64,000 bases of DNA from Acidobacteriota bacterium (GTDB taxonomy: Bacteria > Acidobacteriota > Thermoanaerobaculia > Multivoradales > Multivoraceae), in assembly GCA_028877275.1 (NCBI GenBank), contig JAPPFP010000006.1, positions 702,775 through 766,774 on the forward strand, given 5' to 3'. Under the pieces are notes generated by a model. The model made no database searches and had not been told where the DNA came from. It saw only the letters and a program-made list of their open reading frames with translations. How positions within the stretch are numbered: the first letter of the stretch is position 1; each line of letters begins with the position of its first letter. The translations under genes and the position numbers were made by a program. Shown here one piece after another: positions 53,913-62,644 of this stretch.

Positions 53913-55283
53913 GTGAGTGCGAATGGCCACTTCTGCGTGATGGGGATCGGCGACATGGGCTTCCACATCGCCGAGGCCTTCGGTCGCGAAGGGCGGAGCC
54001 TCACCCTGATCGACGTCGATCCTGGCATGAGCGAGCGGATCGAGGAGGAACTCGACGCGGCCTTCGTGGTCGGCAACGGGGCCCACCAGGCCGTACTGGA
54101 GCGGGCGAACGTCGCTCGGGCGGAACTCTTCATCGCCGCGTCCTCCTCGGAGGAGGCGAACCTGGTGGCGTCGGTCATCGCGCGCAACCTCGGCGCCAAA
54201 CGCTGCGTCGTGCGGCTCGACACGTCGGAGGACCTGACCGTCTACCGCCGCTCTTACGAACGGCTGTTCGGGGCCGATCTTCTCCTCTCGCCCCAGAGCC
54301 TTGCGACGAACGCGATCCTCAACATCGTGCTCGGCCACCATACGCACGAGGTCGACTACCTGGCCCGGGGCCGGTTCGAGCTGCGCACGATCCAGGTCCA
54401 GATCGGCAGCACGGTTGCCCGCCTCCCGCTCAGCGAGCTGCCGCTGCCCGAGGACGCGCGCATCGTCGGCTACTTCGATGGAGAGCACGAGCTGTCGATC
54501 CCGGGGCCGGACCTGCGCGCGTCCCCCGGTGATCTGGCCATGGTCCTCTGTCGCACCCAGTCGACCCACGACGTCGAGGAGCTGTTCGCGTCCCGCATCG
54601 AGCATCCCCACACCGTCGCAATCGCCGGCGGCAGCCCGGCTGCCGTAGCGGTGGTCAAGGCGCTGCGCAACGAGGTCAAGCGCATTCGCTGGATCGAGCG
54701 CGACCGGCGCCGGGCCGAGTTCTTCGCGCAGTCCTTTCCCGATGTCGAAGTGCTGCACGGCGATCCGATCGACGCCGCGACGATGGAGAGCGAGGGCCTC
54801 GGGCGGGCCGAAGTGCTGATCGCCGCCACCAGTCACGACGACAGCAACGTCGTCGCCGGTCTCATCGCGCAGGAGCTCGGCGTGCGCCGGGTCGTGGCGC
54901 TGATTCACCACACGACCAGCCGGCTCTGGAAGCGGGTCGGCGAGGTGGAGCTCGTTTCGCCGCACTCGCTGGCGATCGACCACGTTCGCAACTTCGTCGC
55001 CAACGGCTACAAGGCGAACCTCGTCACCCTCGCCGACGGTGCCGTGCAGGTCGTCCAGCGCGTGATCCACGAGGCGAGTCCGGCGGCCGGCGCCACCCTG
55101 GCCGACCTGCAGGCCCCTCGCGGCCTGATCGTCGGCGCGGTCGTGCGCGGCGACCGCGTGTTCATGCCCGAGCGCAGCAACATGCTCCGCCCCGACGACC
55201 AGGTCATCCTCTTCGTCCACCGTTCCCAGACCCAGATGGCCCGTCTCCTGTTTCCGGGCAGCGAGAGCGAGGTCGCGAGCTAG
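53913..55283 (+). CDS. trkA: Trk-type potassium uptake regulatory subunit TrkA
   Basis: A 456-residue cytoplasmic protein with two RCK_N-RCK_C units. The first Rossmann half is CVMGIGDMGFHIAEAFGREG, followed by LIDVDPG; the second is AIAGGSPAAVAVVKALRN (Gly pattern degenerate in both). Each is followed by a nucleotide-binding Asp/Glu and a TrkA_C domain. It gates the TrkH/KtrB channel in response to NAD(H) or ATP/ADP. No channel gene is in the window. GTG start; divergent from the DUF1801 gene. Confidence 0.92.
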   Translation: MSANGHFCVMGIGDMGFHIAEAFGREGRSLTLIDVDPGMSERIEEELDAAFVVGNGAHQAVLERANVARAELFIAASSSEEANLVASVIARNLGAKRCVVRLDTSEDLTVYRRSYERLFGADLLLSPQSLATNAILNIVLGHHTHEVDYLARGRFELRTIQVQIGSTVARLPLSELPLPEDARIVGYFDGEHELSIPGPDLRASPGDLAMVLCRTQSTHDVEELFASRIEHPHTVAIAGGSPAAVAVVKALRNEVKRIRWIERDRRRAEFFAQSFPDVEVLHGDPIDAATMESEGLGRAEVLIAATSHDDSNVVAGLIAQELGVRRVVALIHHTTSRLWKRVGEVELVSPHSLAIDHVRNFVANGYKANLVTLADGAVQVVQRVIHEASPAAGATLADLQAPRGLIVGAVVRGDRVFMPERSNMLRPDDQVILFVHRSQTQMARLLFPGSESEVAS

Positions 55284-55340
55284 TTCCTGGACGGTAAGCT
55301 AAGGGAAACAAGGGAAGGAGCCACAGAGGGAGGCATCGCC

Positions 55341-56075
55341 ATGAGAGACGTGCGACCGGTTCGTTCAACGCTGATGGCTACGGTGCAGATGGGGGCGGCC
55401 GCGTTCGTGGCCGTCTTCGTGTCTCTGGCGACTGGAGAGTCCGCGGAGGCACAGCGAGGAGGTACGCCGTCGGTGGACCTCAGTGGCGAGTGGATCCTCA
55501 ACGAAGAGTTGAGCGACGATCCGCGGCAGGCGATGCGGCGCATGAGAATCGCCCGGGGCGGCGGCGGTGACGGCGGCTTCAGCGGACGTGGCGGCAACGT
55601 TGGGCGTGGCGGCGGCGGCCGTCGCGGCGGCGGCGCCGCTGTTGGAGGTGGTGCCGGTGGCGCCGGCGCTGGCGGTGCCGGGCCCGGTCAAGGCGGCGGC
55701 GGTCCTGGTGCCGGCGGGCCCGGTGGCGGTCGGGGAGGCCCGGCAGTGATCGGTCGTGGCGCCGACGTCGGTGCGGAGGCACTCAGCATTCGCATGCTGG
55801 ACGGCGGCGTTCAGATCACGGATTCTCGCGGCGTGTCCCTCGTTCTCAAGACGGATCGCGAGTGGTACGAGGTGGGTGAGCGGCGGGAAATCCAGGCCTT
55901 CTGGAAGAAGGCGAAGCTGGTGACCAGGAATCGGGGCCGCGGCGAGGCACTCTTCATTCAGGAGTACAGCATCAACAGGAAGGGCCAGTTGATCGTCCTG
56001 AACCAGATCCAGTTCGGCGGCGATGGGGGCACCGCCTCCTACAAGCGGTTCTACGACCGCGAGGAGAGCGGCTAG
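55341..56075 (+). CDS. Exported glycine-rich low-complexity protein
   Basis: A 244-residue protein. A GAGGGAGG ribosome-binding site precedes ATG 55341. A signal-like segment ends near AEAQRGG. Residues about 75-137 are almost only Gly, Ala, Arg and Pro. A globular C-terminal domain follows (ISIRMLDGGVQITDSRGVSLVLKTDREWYEVG through ALFIQEYSINRKGQLIVLNQIQF), resembling the beta-strand domain of small acidobacterial secreted proteins. No family was identified. It shares CTAG with the convergent acyl-CoA dehydrogenase. Confidence 0.75.
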   Translation: MRDVRPVRSTLMATVQMGAAAFVAVFVSLATGESAEAQRGGTPSVDLSGEWILNEELSDDPRQAMRRMRIARGGGGDGGFSGRGGNVGRGGGGRRGGGAAVGGGAGGAGAGGAGPGQGGGGPGAGGPGGGRGGPAVIGRGADVGAEALSIRMLDGGVQITDSRGVSLVLKTDREWYEVGERREIQAFWKKAKLVTRNRGRGEALFIQEYSINRKGQLIVLNQIQFGGDGGTASYKRFYDREESG

Positions 56076-57301
56076 TTCGCTCCGGTCGGGATGTCGCTGA
56101 ACGCCCGGTCGCGATCGACCCGGATCTCGCCGGGCAGCGTGAGGACGCGCTCGGCGATGATGTTGCGCAGGATCTCGTCGGTGCCGGCCGCGATCCGCAT
56201 GCCTGGCGCCGCCAGGTAGGCGTAGTGGAACATGCCGGCCGAAGGGGCGTCTTCACGTCCGCTGACGGCGCCCGCGGAGTCGAGCAGGTCGGCGGCGAAC
56301 GAGGCGATGTCCTGGCGGGCGCTGGCGGTGATCACCTTGCAGATCGAGTTCTCAGGTCCCGGCTGCTTGCCCTGCGAGATGGCCGTCAGGGTGCGCATGA
56401 AGGTCAGCTCGACGCCGCGGCACTGGACGTACCAGTCGGCAATCCGCTCTCGCACCGAACTCTGGTTCGCCGCCGGTTCGCCGTCGATCTCGAGTTCCGA
56501 AGCGAGGCGAAGAGCGTCGCTCCAGTCGGGCGTCATGTTGTAGCGACCGTGGCGCTCGTTCATCAGCGTCGTGATCGCCACCTGCCAGCCGGCGCCGACC
56601 TCGCCGAGGCGGTTGTGATCGGGGATCCGGACGTTCTGCAGGAAGACCTCGTTGAACTCCGAGGTGCCGGGAATCTGCCGGATCGGACGTGGGTCGATGC
56701 CCGGCGACTTCATGTCGACGACGAAGAAAGTCAGCCCCTTGTGCTTGGGCACGCTGGGATCGTGCCGCGTGACGAGGATCCCCCAGTCTGCGTAGTGAGC
56801 GCCCGAGTTCCAGACCTTCTGGCCGTTGACCACCCACTGGTCGCCGTCGCGCTCGGCGCGGGTCCGGAGCCCGGCCAGATCGGAACCCGCTCCCGGCTCG
56901 GAGAAGAGCTGGCACCAGACCTCCTCGCCGCTGGCCAGCTTCGGCAGGTAGCGGCGTTTTTGCTCTTCCGTTCCATGGGCCATGATCGCAGGAGCGCAGG
57001 TGCCGTGGCCGATGCCGAGGTAACCCTCGGGCACGTCGAACTTCGCCTCCTCCTGAGCCCAGATCACGCCCTCCATGAAGGTGGCGCCGCGGCCGCCGTG
57101 TTCCTTCGGCCAGGTGATGCAGGCCCAGCCGTCGTCGTACTTCTTCTGCTGCCACTCCTTCATCGCGGCCAGTCCGTCCTGTTCGGGAAGGCCGTCGTAG
57201 CGCGACGTGCCGCCAGGCGGAAGTGCTTCTGCGTTCGCTTCGAGCCAGGCGCGCGCCTCGGCGCGGAAAGTGGCTTCCTGCGGTGAGTCCTGAAAGTCCA
57301 T
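56072..57301 (-). CDS. Acyl-CoA dehydrogenase-family protein
   Basis: A 409-residue FAD enzyme from ATG 57301 (AGGAG upstream). Motifs: ITWPKEHGGRG, LFSEPGAGSDLAGLRTRA and WVVNGQKVWNSGAHYADWGILVTR near residues 130-180, and a C-terminal AAGTDEILRNIIAERVL. The last segment has Ala where MCAD-type enzymes have the catalytic Glu, as in the FadE-like steroid/long-chain branch; the base must then lie elsewhere. It shares a 4-bp CTAG stop overlap with the Gly-rich gene, and a CoA-transferase follows upstream on the same strand. Confidence 0.9.
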   Translation of the reverse strand: MDFQDSPQEATFRAEARAWLEANAEALPPGGTSRYDGLPEQDGLAAMKEWQQKKYDDGWACITWPKEHGGRGATFMEGVIWAQEEAKFDVPEGYLGIGHGTCAPAIMAHGTEEQKRRYLPKLASGEEVWCQLFSEPGAGSDLAGLRTRAERDGDQWVVNGQKVWNSGAHYADWGILVTRHDPSVPKHKGLTFFVVDMKSPGIDPRPIRQIPGTSEFNEVFLQNVRIPDHNRLGEVGAGWQVAITTLMNERHGRYNMTPDWSDALRLASELEIDGEPAANQSSVRERIADWYVQCRGVELTFMRTLTAISQGKQPGPENSICKVITASARQDIASFAADLLDSAGAVSGREDAPSAGMFHYAYLAAPGMRIAAGTDEILRNIIAERVLTLPGEIRVDRDRAFSDIPTGAN

Positions 57302-57375
57302 GGAGGGTCTCCTGGGCAGCGGTGTGGTCCGTGGTTGGGCTGAGCGGGAGATTGTATGCGTGATCGCCGTGTGGT

Positions 57376-58584
57376 TCAGAGCCGGCCCGAGATGACTCCC
57401 TGGTCGGCCAGGTCGGCGATTTCCGAGGCGTCGAGACCCAACTCCCGCAGCAACTCGCCGGTGTGCTCGCCGAGATCTGGTGCCGGTTGTGGTTGCGCCT
57501 TGTCCTCTCCCTCGACGAACACGGGGCTGTCGACCGTTCGCAGGCGCCCGTACTCGGGGTGATCGAGGTCGCGGAACATGCCGATGGCCTCCAGTTGCTC
57601 GTCGTTCGCTATGTCGTCGAGATTCGAGACCAGGCTGTAGGGAATCTCGTGGCGAGTGAAGCGCTCGCTCCAGTCCGCGAAGTCCCGCCGTGCGAACTCG
57701 GCGTCGAGCAGGGCGACGAACTCCGGCATGTTCGCGATCCGCTCCGGCGTCGTGCGGAAGCGCTCGTCGTCGATGAGATCGTCCCTGCCCAGAGCGAGGC
57801 AGAAGCGCTTCCAGTCGCGGTCCTGTTCGACGATGCTCAGCTTGACCAGGCGGTCGTCGCGGGTGCGGTAGTAGAGCTGCCCGAAGTTCATCGTCTGCTC
57901 GCGCGGCCGCTTGCCGTGGAACTCGGCGCCGACCAGCCTGGCCTGGATGGCGCAGGCGTTGGCCCAGGCGCCGGCCGCGAGCAGCGAGGTGGTGACGTAG
58001 GAGCCGATACCCGTGCGGTCCCGTTTCATCAGTCCGAGGAGGACGGCGGAGAACAGGGTGACTCCGGTCGGATGATCGCCGGTGCCGCAACCGAGCGGTC
58101 CGAGATGACCCTCGACCGGGAAGAAGGTGGAAACGAGCCCCGATCGGGTCCAGTAGCAGACCTGGTCGTAGCCCGGCTTCTCGGCCTCCGGCCCGGTGTG
58201 GCCGTAGCCGGTGCCATGGGCGAACACGAGGCGTGGATTGATCTTCCGCAGTCGCTCCCAGTTCATGCCGAGCGCATCGAGCACGGAGTTGTGGCAGTTC
58301 GTCAGGAAGACGTCCGCCGTTTCGATCAACCGGTGCGCGACGGCCTGACCGCTCTCCTGCTTGAGGTCGATCACGACGCTCTTCTTGTTCCGCCCGTCGA
58401 GCAGGAAGCAGTAGGGGATCTCCGAGTCCGGCATCCCGGGCAGGTCCTGGAAGTAGCGGTAGATGTCGCCCCGGCCGGGTGCCTCGATCTTGATCACCTC
58501 AGCGCCGAAGTCCGTGAGGATCGCGCAGGCCGACGGCGCCATCACGATCGTCGCAAGTTCGACGACGCGGATTCCGTCCAGCAA
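57376..58584 (-). CDS. Class III (CaiB/BaiF) CoA-transferase, TTG start preferred
   Basis: About 402 residues. Family N-terminus: LDGIRVVELATIVMAPSACAILTDFGAEVIKIEAPGRGD. The catalytic Asp is in GTGDHPTGVTLFSAVLLGL. No ATG lies near this point, so TTG 58584 is preferred. ATG 58740 or 58761 would add 52-59 residues without family similarity and would overlap the divergent gene. These enzymes move CoA between a thioester and a free acid through an aspartyl intermediate. It lies upstream of the acyl-CoA dehydrogenase on the same strand, 74 bp apart. Confidence 0.87.
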   Translation of the reverse strand: MLDGIRVVELATIVMAPSACAILTDFGAEVIKIEAPGRGDIYRYFQDLPGMPDSEIPYCFLLDGRNKKSVVIDLKQESGQAVAHRLIETADVFLTNCHNSVLDALGMNWERLRKINPRLVFAHGTGYGHTGPEAEKPGYDQVCYWTRSGLVSTFFPVEGHLGPLGCGTGDHPTGVTLFSAVLLGLMKRDRTGIGSYVTTSLLAAGAWANACAIQARLVGAEFHGKRPREQTMNFGQLYYRTRDDRLVKLSIVEQDRDWKRFCLALGRDDLIDDERFRTTPERIANMPEFVALLDAEFARRDFADWSERFTRHEIPYSLVSNLDDIANDEQLEAIGMFRDLDHPEYGRLRTVDSPVFVEGEDKAQPQPAPDLGEHTGELLRELGLDASEIADLADQGVISGRL

Positions 58585-58698
58585 CGCCCCGTCGGTCTCG
58601 GAGCCGGAAGTCGCGGTGTCGGCGGCGCCGACGTCGGGAGGAAGGAGCTGGTCAGACAGAGCGGCGGGATTGTGACATAGCGCTCGGGGACCCTGAAG

Positions 58699-58717
58699 CG
58701 CGGGATACGATCCCGCG
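58699..58717. promoter_or_regulatory. Perfect hairpin/operator-like palindrome between divergent genes
   Basis: CGCGGGAT (58699-58706) and ATCCCGCG (58710-58717) form a perfect 8-bp inverted repeat with an ACG spacer. It lies 21 bp before the DUF7508-like start and upstream of the divergent CoA-transferase, and contains TACGAT (58706-58711). It could be an operator for this catabolic cluster. Confidence 0.4.
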
Positions 58718-58738
58718 GATGTTCGGGTGGGAGCCTGC

Positions 58739-59098
58739 ATGACCGGAGTCCGGCTGGCCAAGCCCTGGCTGAACCTGGACGAGGCCGCGATCGCCGCCCT
58801 GCCCGGCCAGTTGGGCGTCTACGAGATCGCGGACGCGAACGGCGGCACCCTGGAGCTGGGATTTGCCGGAGGCCGCTCCCGCTTCGGGCTGCGCAGCGCG
58901 ATCGCCGAGGCGGCGGCGAAGCACGAAGCGGCTGCCAGGTTCCGCTACGAGGTGACGATGCAGTACTGGAGCCGCTTCGAGGAACTGCTCGCCGTGTACC
59001 TCGCCGACCACGGCGAGCTGCCGCCCGGAAACGCGGACCGCGGCGAGCAGCGGGTCGGAAGGTTGGGTGCAGGTCGCATCGCCGTCCAGGGGCGGTGA
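58739..59098 (+). CDS. Small protein with GIY-YIG-like beginning (DUF7508-like)
   Basis: A 119-residue protein: PWLNLDEAAIAALPGQLGVYEIADANGG then ELGFAGGRSRFGLRSAI, which resembles the GxY...YxG...R core of GIY-YIG folds but lacks the second tyrosine. A Glu-rich helical part follows (YWSRFEELLAVYLADHGELP). Start ATG 58739 has GGGTGGGAG upstream. It precedes the acyl-CoA dehydrogenase by 4 bp and is probably co-transcribed. I recall a similar family next to acyl-CoA dehydrogenases in other bacteria but cannot confirm it. Confidence 0.65.
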   Translation: MTGVRLAKPWLNLDEAAIAALPGQLGVYEIADANGGTLELGFAGGRSRFGLRSAIAEAAAKHEAAARFRYEVTMQYWSRFEELLAVYLADHGELPPGNADRGEQRVGRLGAGRIAVQGR

Positions 59099-59102
59099 CT
59101 TC

Positions 59103-60269
59103 ATGGACTTCGAGCTCAGTACCGAACAGAAGCTGATCCTCGAGACGGTGCGCCGCTTCGTGCGCGAGGAGATCGTGCCGCTCGAGGCGGACCTCGACCC
59201 CGACGCGAGTGAACTGCCACCGCACCATCGCGAACGTCTCGTCGCGATGACGAAGGAACTCGGCTTCTACGGCCTCGACATCCCGGCGGAGTACGGCGGA
59301 CCAGGTATCGATCTCACAACAAGGACCCTGATGGCGTTCGAGATGGCCCAGCACCGGGCCGGCCTCTACGCTCCCTGCTACGGGGTCTTCGGCGGCGCCG
59401 GCCTGGCCCAGTTGTACGAGGCGGACGACGACCAGAAGGAGCGCTACCTCTATCCCGTCCTGCGAGGCGAGAAGCGGGGTTTCTTCGCGCTGACCGAGCC
59501 TTCGGGTGGCAGCGATCCGGCCCGGGCCATCCGCACGACTGCGGTCCGCGACGGCGACGACTGGATTCTCGACGGCGAGAAGACGTTCATCAGCGGCGCC
59601 GACAAGGCGGACTTCGGCATCGTCTTCGCGCGTACGGACCCGGAACTCGGCCGCAAGGGGATCACCTGCTTTCTCGTCGACACGGACATGCCGGGTTTTC
59701 GGGTGCGTCGCATCGTCCACACCCTGCGTTCCACCCACTACGCCGCGGAACTCGAGTTCAACCGGGTGCGGGTGCCGGGCCGCAACGTCCTCGGCGAGGT
59801 GAACCAGGGCTTCGCGATCGCGAACGACCGGCTGAGCCGCAACCGCATCCCGTACGCGGCGGGCTGCGTGGGCGTCGCGCTCAAGGCGCAGGAGATGGCG
59901 ATCGCCTACGCGAAGACGAGAAAGACGTTCGGCGACTACCTGTCGACCCGGCAGGCGGTGCAGTGGATGATCGTCGACAACGAGATCGACCTGCGCACGG
60001 CCCGCGCGCTGACCCTGGAGGCCGCGGCGCGGGCCGACGCCGGCAAGCCGTTCCGCACGGAGGCGGCGATCTGCAAGCTGGTGGCGAGCGAGGGCGCCAG
60101 CCGCGTCGTCGACCGGGCGATGCAGATCCACGGCGGCTACGGGATGACGAAGGACCTGCCGCTCGAGCGCTGGTTCCGCGAGCTGCGCATCCGGCGGGTG
60201 GGCGAGGGCCCCAACGAGATCCAGCGTCTCATCGTCGCGCGTGACGTCATCGGGGGTTCGTTTCATTGA
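59103..60269 (+). CDS. Acyl-CoA dehydrogenase
   Basis: A 388-residue FAD enzyme, starting MDFELSTEQKLILETVRRFVREE. FAD and substrate motifs: FFALTEPSGGSDPARAI near residues 125-141, and WILDGEKTFISGADKADFGIVFART. The catalytic Glu is probably in VGEGPNEIQRLIVARDV, the family position of the MCAD base. It overlaps the CoA-transferase by 4 bp through a TTGA junction. It oxidises an acyl-CoA at the alpha-beta bond and transfers electrons to ETF. Confidence 0.93.
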   Translation: MDFELSTEQKLILETVRRFVREEIVPLEADLDPDASELPPHHRERLVAMTKELGFYGLDIPAEYGGPGIDLTTRTLMAFEMAQHRAGLYAPCYGVFGGAGLAQLYEADDDQKERYLYPVLRGEKRGFFALTEPSGGSDPARAIRTTAVRDGDDWILDGEKTFISGADKADFGIVFARTDPELGRKGITCFLVDTDMPGFRVRRIVHTLRSTHYAAELEFNRVRVPGRNVLGEVNQGFAIANDRLSRNRIPYAAGCVGVALKAQEMAIAYAKTRKTFGDYLSTRQAVQWMIVDNEIDLRTARALTLEAAARADAGKPFRTEAAICKLVASEGASRVVDRAMQIHGGYGMTKDLPLERWFRELRIRRVGEGPNEIQRLIVARDVIGGSFH

Positions 60270-61441
60270 CGGCGCCCAGACCTCTCGCCGGGGTTCGGGT
60301 GCTCGACCTCGGGCAGGTCTACCAGGGCCCGTACGCCGGCTTCCTGCTCGCCCAGGCCGGCGCGGACGTGGTCAAGGTCGAGCCGCCGCGCGGCGAGCCG
60401 CTACGGCGCCGTGAGGCCCGCGGCGGGCCGCCGTCCTTTCCTCTCGCCTTTCTGAACACGAACAAGCGGTCGGCGACCTGCGACCTGAAGGAGGAGGAAG
60501 GGCGGGACCTGCTCCGCCGGCTGGCCGGAGCCGCTGACGTGCTGATCGAGAACTTCGCGCCGGGGGTGATGGACCGCCTGGGCGTCGGTTGGCAGGCGCT
60601 GCGGGAACTGAACCCGCGGTTGATCTACGCCTCGGGCACTGCCTACGGTCTGAGCGGCCCGGACTCCGAGCGGCTCGGCATGGACATCACGGTGCAGGCC
60701 TGGGCCGGGGTGATGAGCATCACCGGCGAAGCCGGAGGCCGGCCGCTCAAGGCCGGTCCGGCGTTCATCGACTTTCTCGGCGGGACGCACCTGTACGGCG
60801 GCATCGTCAGCGCGCTCTACGAACGGACGCGCACCGGCGCCGGGCGCCTGGTCGAGGTGGCGATGCAGGAGGCGGCCTATCCGACCCTGCTCTCGCAGCT
60901 CGGGCTGATGCACCACGACGGGAAGCTGCCGGGACGAGCTGGCAACCGGCACGGCCGGGTCTCGCCCTACAGCGTGTATCCCTGCCGTGACGGCCACGTT
61001 GCCGTCATCTGCATCACCGAGCGGCACTGGCGCAACCTGCTGCGGGCGATGGGACGGGAGGACCTGATCTCCGATCCCCGGTTTCGGAACAACGAGGCCC
61101 GCGTCGCCCATCGCGACGAGACGGAAGCCCTGGTCGCGGAGTGGACCACTGGCCTTACCCGTTCGGAGGTCGACGAGGCGGCGCGCTCGCACCGCGTCCC
61201 GTGCGCGCCGGTCCGCGACCTGGCGGAGGTCAACGCGGATCCGCATCTCCGGGAACGGGGCTTCCTCGAGGCCGTCGATCATCCGGGCCTGGGCGAGATC
61301 AGGCTGCCGGCCAGCGCCGTCCGTTTCGACGGCCGACCGTCCGGGCCGCTCGAGCCGATTCCGGCCCTTGGAGAGAACACGGAAGAGGTGATCAGGGAGT
61401 GGCTGGGGGCTGTCCCGGACGACGAGGGGAGCGACGGATGA
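60266..61441 (+). CDS. Class III (CaiB/BaiF) CoA-transferase
   Basis: A 391-residue enzyme starting with TTG 60266, overlapping the upstream stop as TTGA. The N-terminus LAGVRVLDLGQVYQGPYAGFLLAQAGADVVKVEPPRGE is standard. The catalytic Asp is in PAFIDFLGGTHLYGG near residue 169, as in formyl-CoA transferase. It activates an organic acid to its CoA thioester for the dehydrogenase encoded just upstream. It overlaps the enolase-superfamily gene by 4 bp, so the four genes from 58739 to 62604 form one operon. Confidence 0.93.
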   Translation: MTAPRPLAGVRVLDLGQVYQGPYAGFLLAQAGADVVKVEPPRGEPLRRREARGGPPSFPLAFLNTNKRSATCDLKEEEGRDLLRRLAGAADVLIENFAPGVMDRLGVGWQALRELNPRLIYASGTAYGLSGPDSERLGMDITVQAWAGVMSITGEAGGRPLKAGPAFIDFLGGTHLYGGIVSALYERTRTGAGRLVEVAMQEAAYPTLLSQLGLMHHDGKLPGRAGNRHGRVSPYSVYPCRDGHVAVICITERHWRNLLRAMGREDLISDPRFRNNEARVAHRDETEALVAEWTTGLTRSEVDEAARSHRVPCAPVRDLAEVNADPHLRERGFLEAVDHPGLGEIRLPASAVRFDGRPSGPLEPIPALGENTEEVIREWLGAVPDDEGSDG

Positions 61442-62604
61442 AGGTCAGGAGCATCGAAACCCGGCACTGCGACGCCGGCTGGCGGAACTATCACTTCGTC
61501 AAGCTGACGACCGAGGACGGCGTCGTCGGCTGGAGCGAGTACGACGAGCACCAGGGTGCGGTCGGCGTGACGACCGTGATCGAGCAGCTCGCGGAGCGGG
61601 TCGTCGGCTCGCGGGTCCGGGACGTGGAACGGATCTACCAGCGGCTCCTGGTCAGGGCCCGGCAGTCGATGTCCGGGGTGATGGCGATGGGCATCGGGGC
61701 GATCGAGAACGCGGTGCTCGACGCCTGGGCCAGGTCCCTGGGCGTCCCCTGCTGCGACCTGCTCGGCGGTCGGGTGCGGGACCGGGTACCGGTGTACTGG
61801 TCGCACTGCGGGACCTGGCGGATCAGCCTGCCTCAGTACTACGGCAACGCGATCTCCGACATCGACGGCGTGATCGCCCTCGGCGCCGAGGTCCGCGAGA
61901 GGGGATTCAAGGCGCTCAAGACGAACATCTTCGACTACTCGAGCGGCGCGCTGCGCGGCTGGGCGCCCGGCTTCGGCCGGCCCTACGAGCCGGGTCAGAA
62001 CGTGGAGCGCCGGACGATTCGGGAACTCCGGCGTCACCTCGAAGCGTTGCGCGAGGGCGCCGGCGAGGATGTCGACATCCTGCTCGACCTGAACTTCAAC
62101 GCGAAGATCGAAGGCTACTGCCGGATCGTGCGGGCGCTCGCCGACCTGGATCTCTTCTGGATCGAGATCGACACGCCCTCGGCGGAAGGTCTGGCCACCG
62201 TGCGGCGGTGCAGTCCGCACCCGATCAGTTCCTGCGAGACCCTGATCACGCCCGCGGCCTTCCTGCCGTTTCTGCGCAACCAGGCGGTGGACGTGGCGAT
62301 CATCGACGCGGTGTGGAACGGCGTCTGGCAGTCGATGAAGATCGCCGCCCTGGCCAACGCCCACGAGGTCAACGTGGCGCCGCACAACTACTACGGTCAC
62401 CTCGCGACGATGATGAACGCTCACATGAGCGCGGCGGTGCCGAACCTGCGGATCATGGAAACGGACATCGACCGGCTGCCCTGGGACGACGAGATCTTCA
62501 CGGTCGAGCCGGAGTTCGAGGACGGCTGTCTGATCGTGCCGGATACTCCGGGTTGGGGCACGGAGCCGGACGAGGATGGGCTTGCGGCCCATCCGCCCCG
62601 TTAG
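61438..62604 (+). CDS. Enolase-superfamily enzyme (mandelate racemase/muconate lactonizing type)
   Basis: A 388-residue enzyme with an alpha+beta capping domain (about residues 1-125) and a TIM barrel. The metal ligands are readable: Asp in LLDLNFN near 221, Glu in FWIEIDTP near 244, and Glu in SSCETL near 266. A lysine in ALKTNIF near 160 is the likely base, and the barrel's far end carries NVAPHNYYGHLA, like acid-sugar dehydratases such as galactonate dehydratase. It is probably a dehydratase or racemase of a carboxylic acid. Its pairing with CoA-transferase and acyl-CoA dehydrogenase is unusual. ATGA overlap with the previous gene. Confidence 0.9.
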   Translation: MKVRSIETRHCDAGWRNYHFVKLTTEDGVVGWSEYDEHQGAVGVTTVIEQLAERVVGSRVRDVERIYQRLLVRARQSMSGVMAMGIGAIENAVLDAWARSLGVPCCDLLGGRVRDRVPVYWSHCGTWRISLPQYYGNAISDIDGVIALGAEVRERGFKALKTNIFDYSSGALRGWAPGFGRPYEPGQNVERRTIRELRRHLEALREGAGEDVDILLDLNFNAKIEGYCRIVRALADLDLFWIEIDTPSAEGLATVRRCSPHPISSCETLITPAAFLPFLRNQAVDVAIIDAVWNGVWQSMKIAALANAHEVNVAPHNYYGHLATMMNAHMSAAVPNLRIMETDIDRLPWDDEIFTVEPEFEDGCLIVPDTPGWGTEPDEDGLAAHPPR

Positions 62605-62644
62605 ACCCAAAGGGCGTCGACGTCTGAGGGAACCCGACCCCGAC

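Noticed and set aside
55560..55750. Tandem GGC/GGT-rich stretch as a CRISPR or minisatellite
   Set aside because: It is in frame inside a coding gene, irregular in period and encodes a Gly-rich linker; no spacer-repeat alternation is present.
58585..58761. N-terminal extension of the CoA-transferase to ATG 58740 or 58761
   Set aside because: The added 52-59 residues have no family similarity, overlap the start of the divergent gene and would run through the palindrome at 58699-58717.
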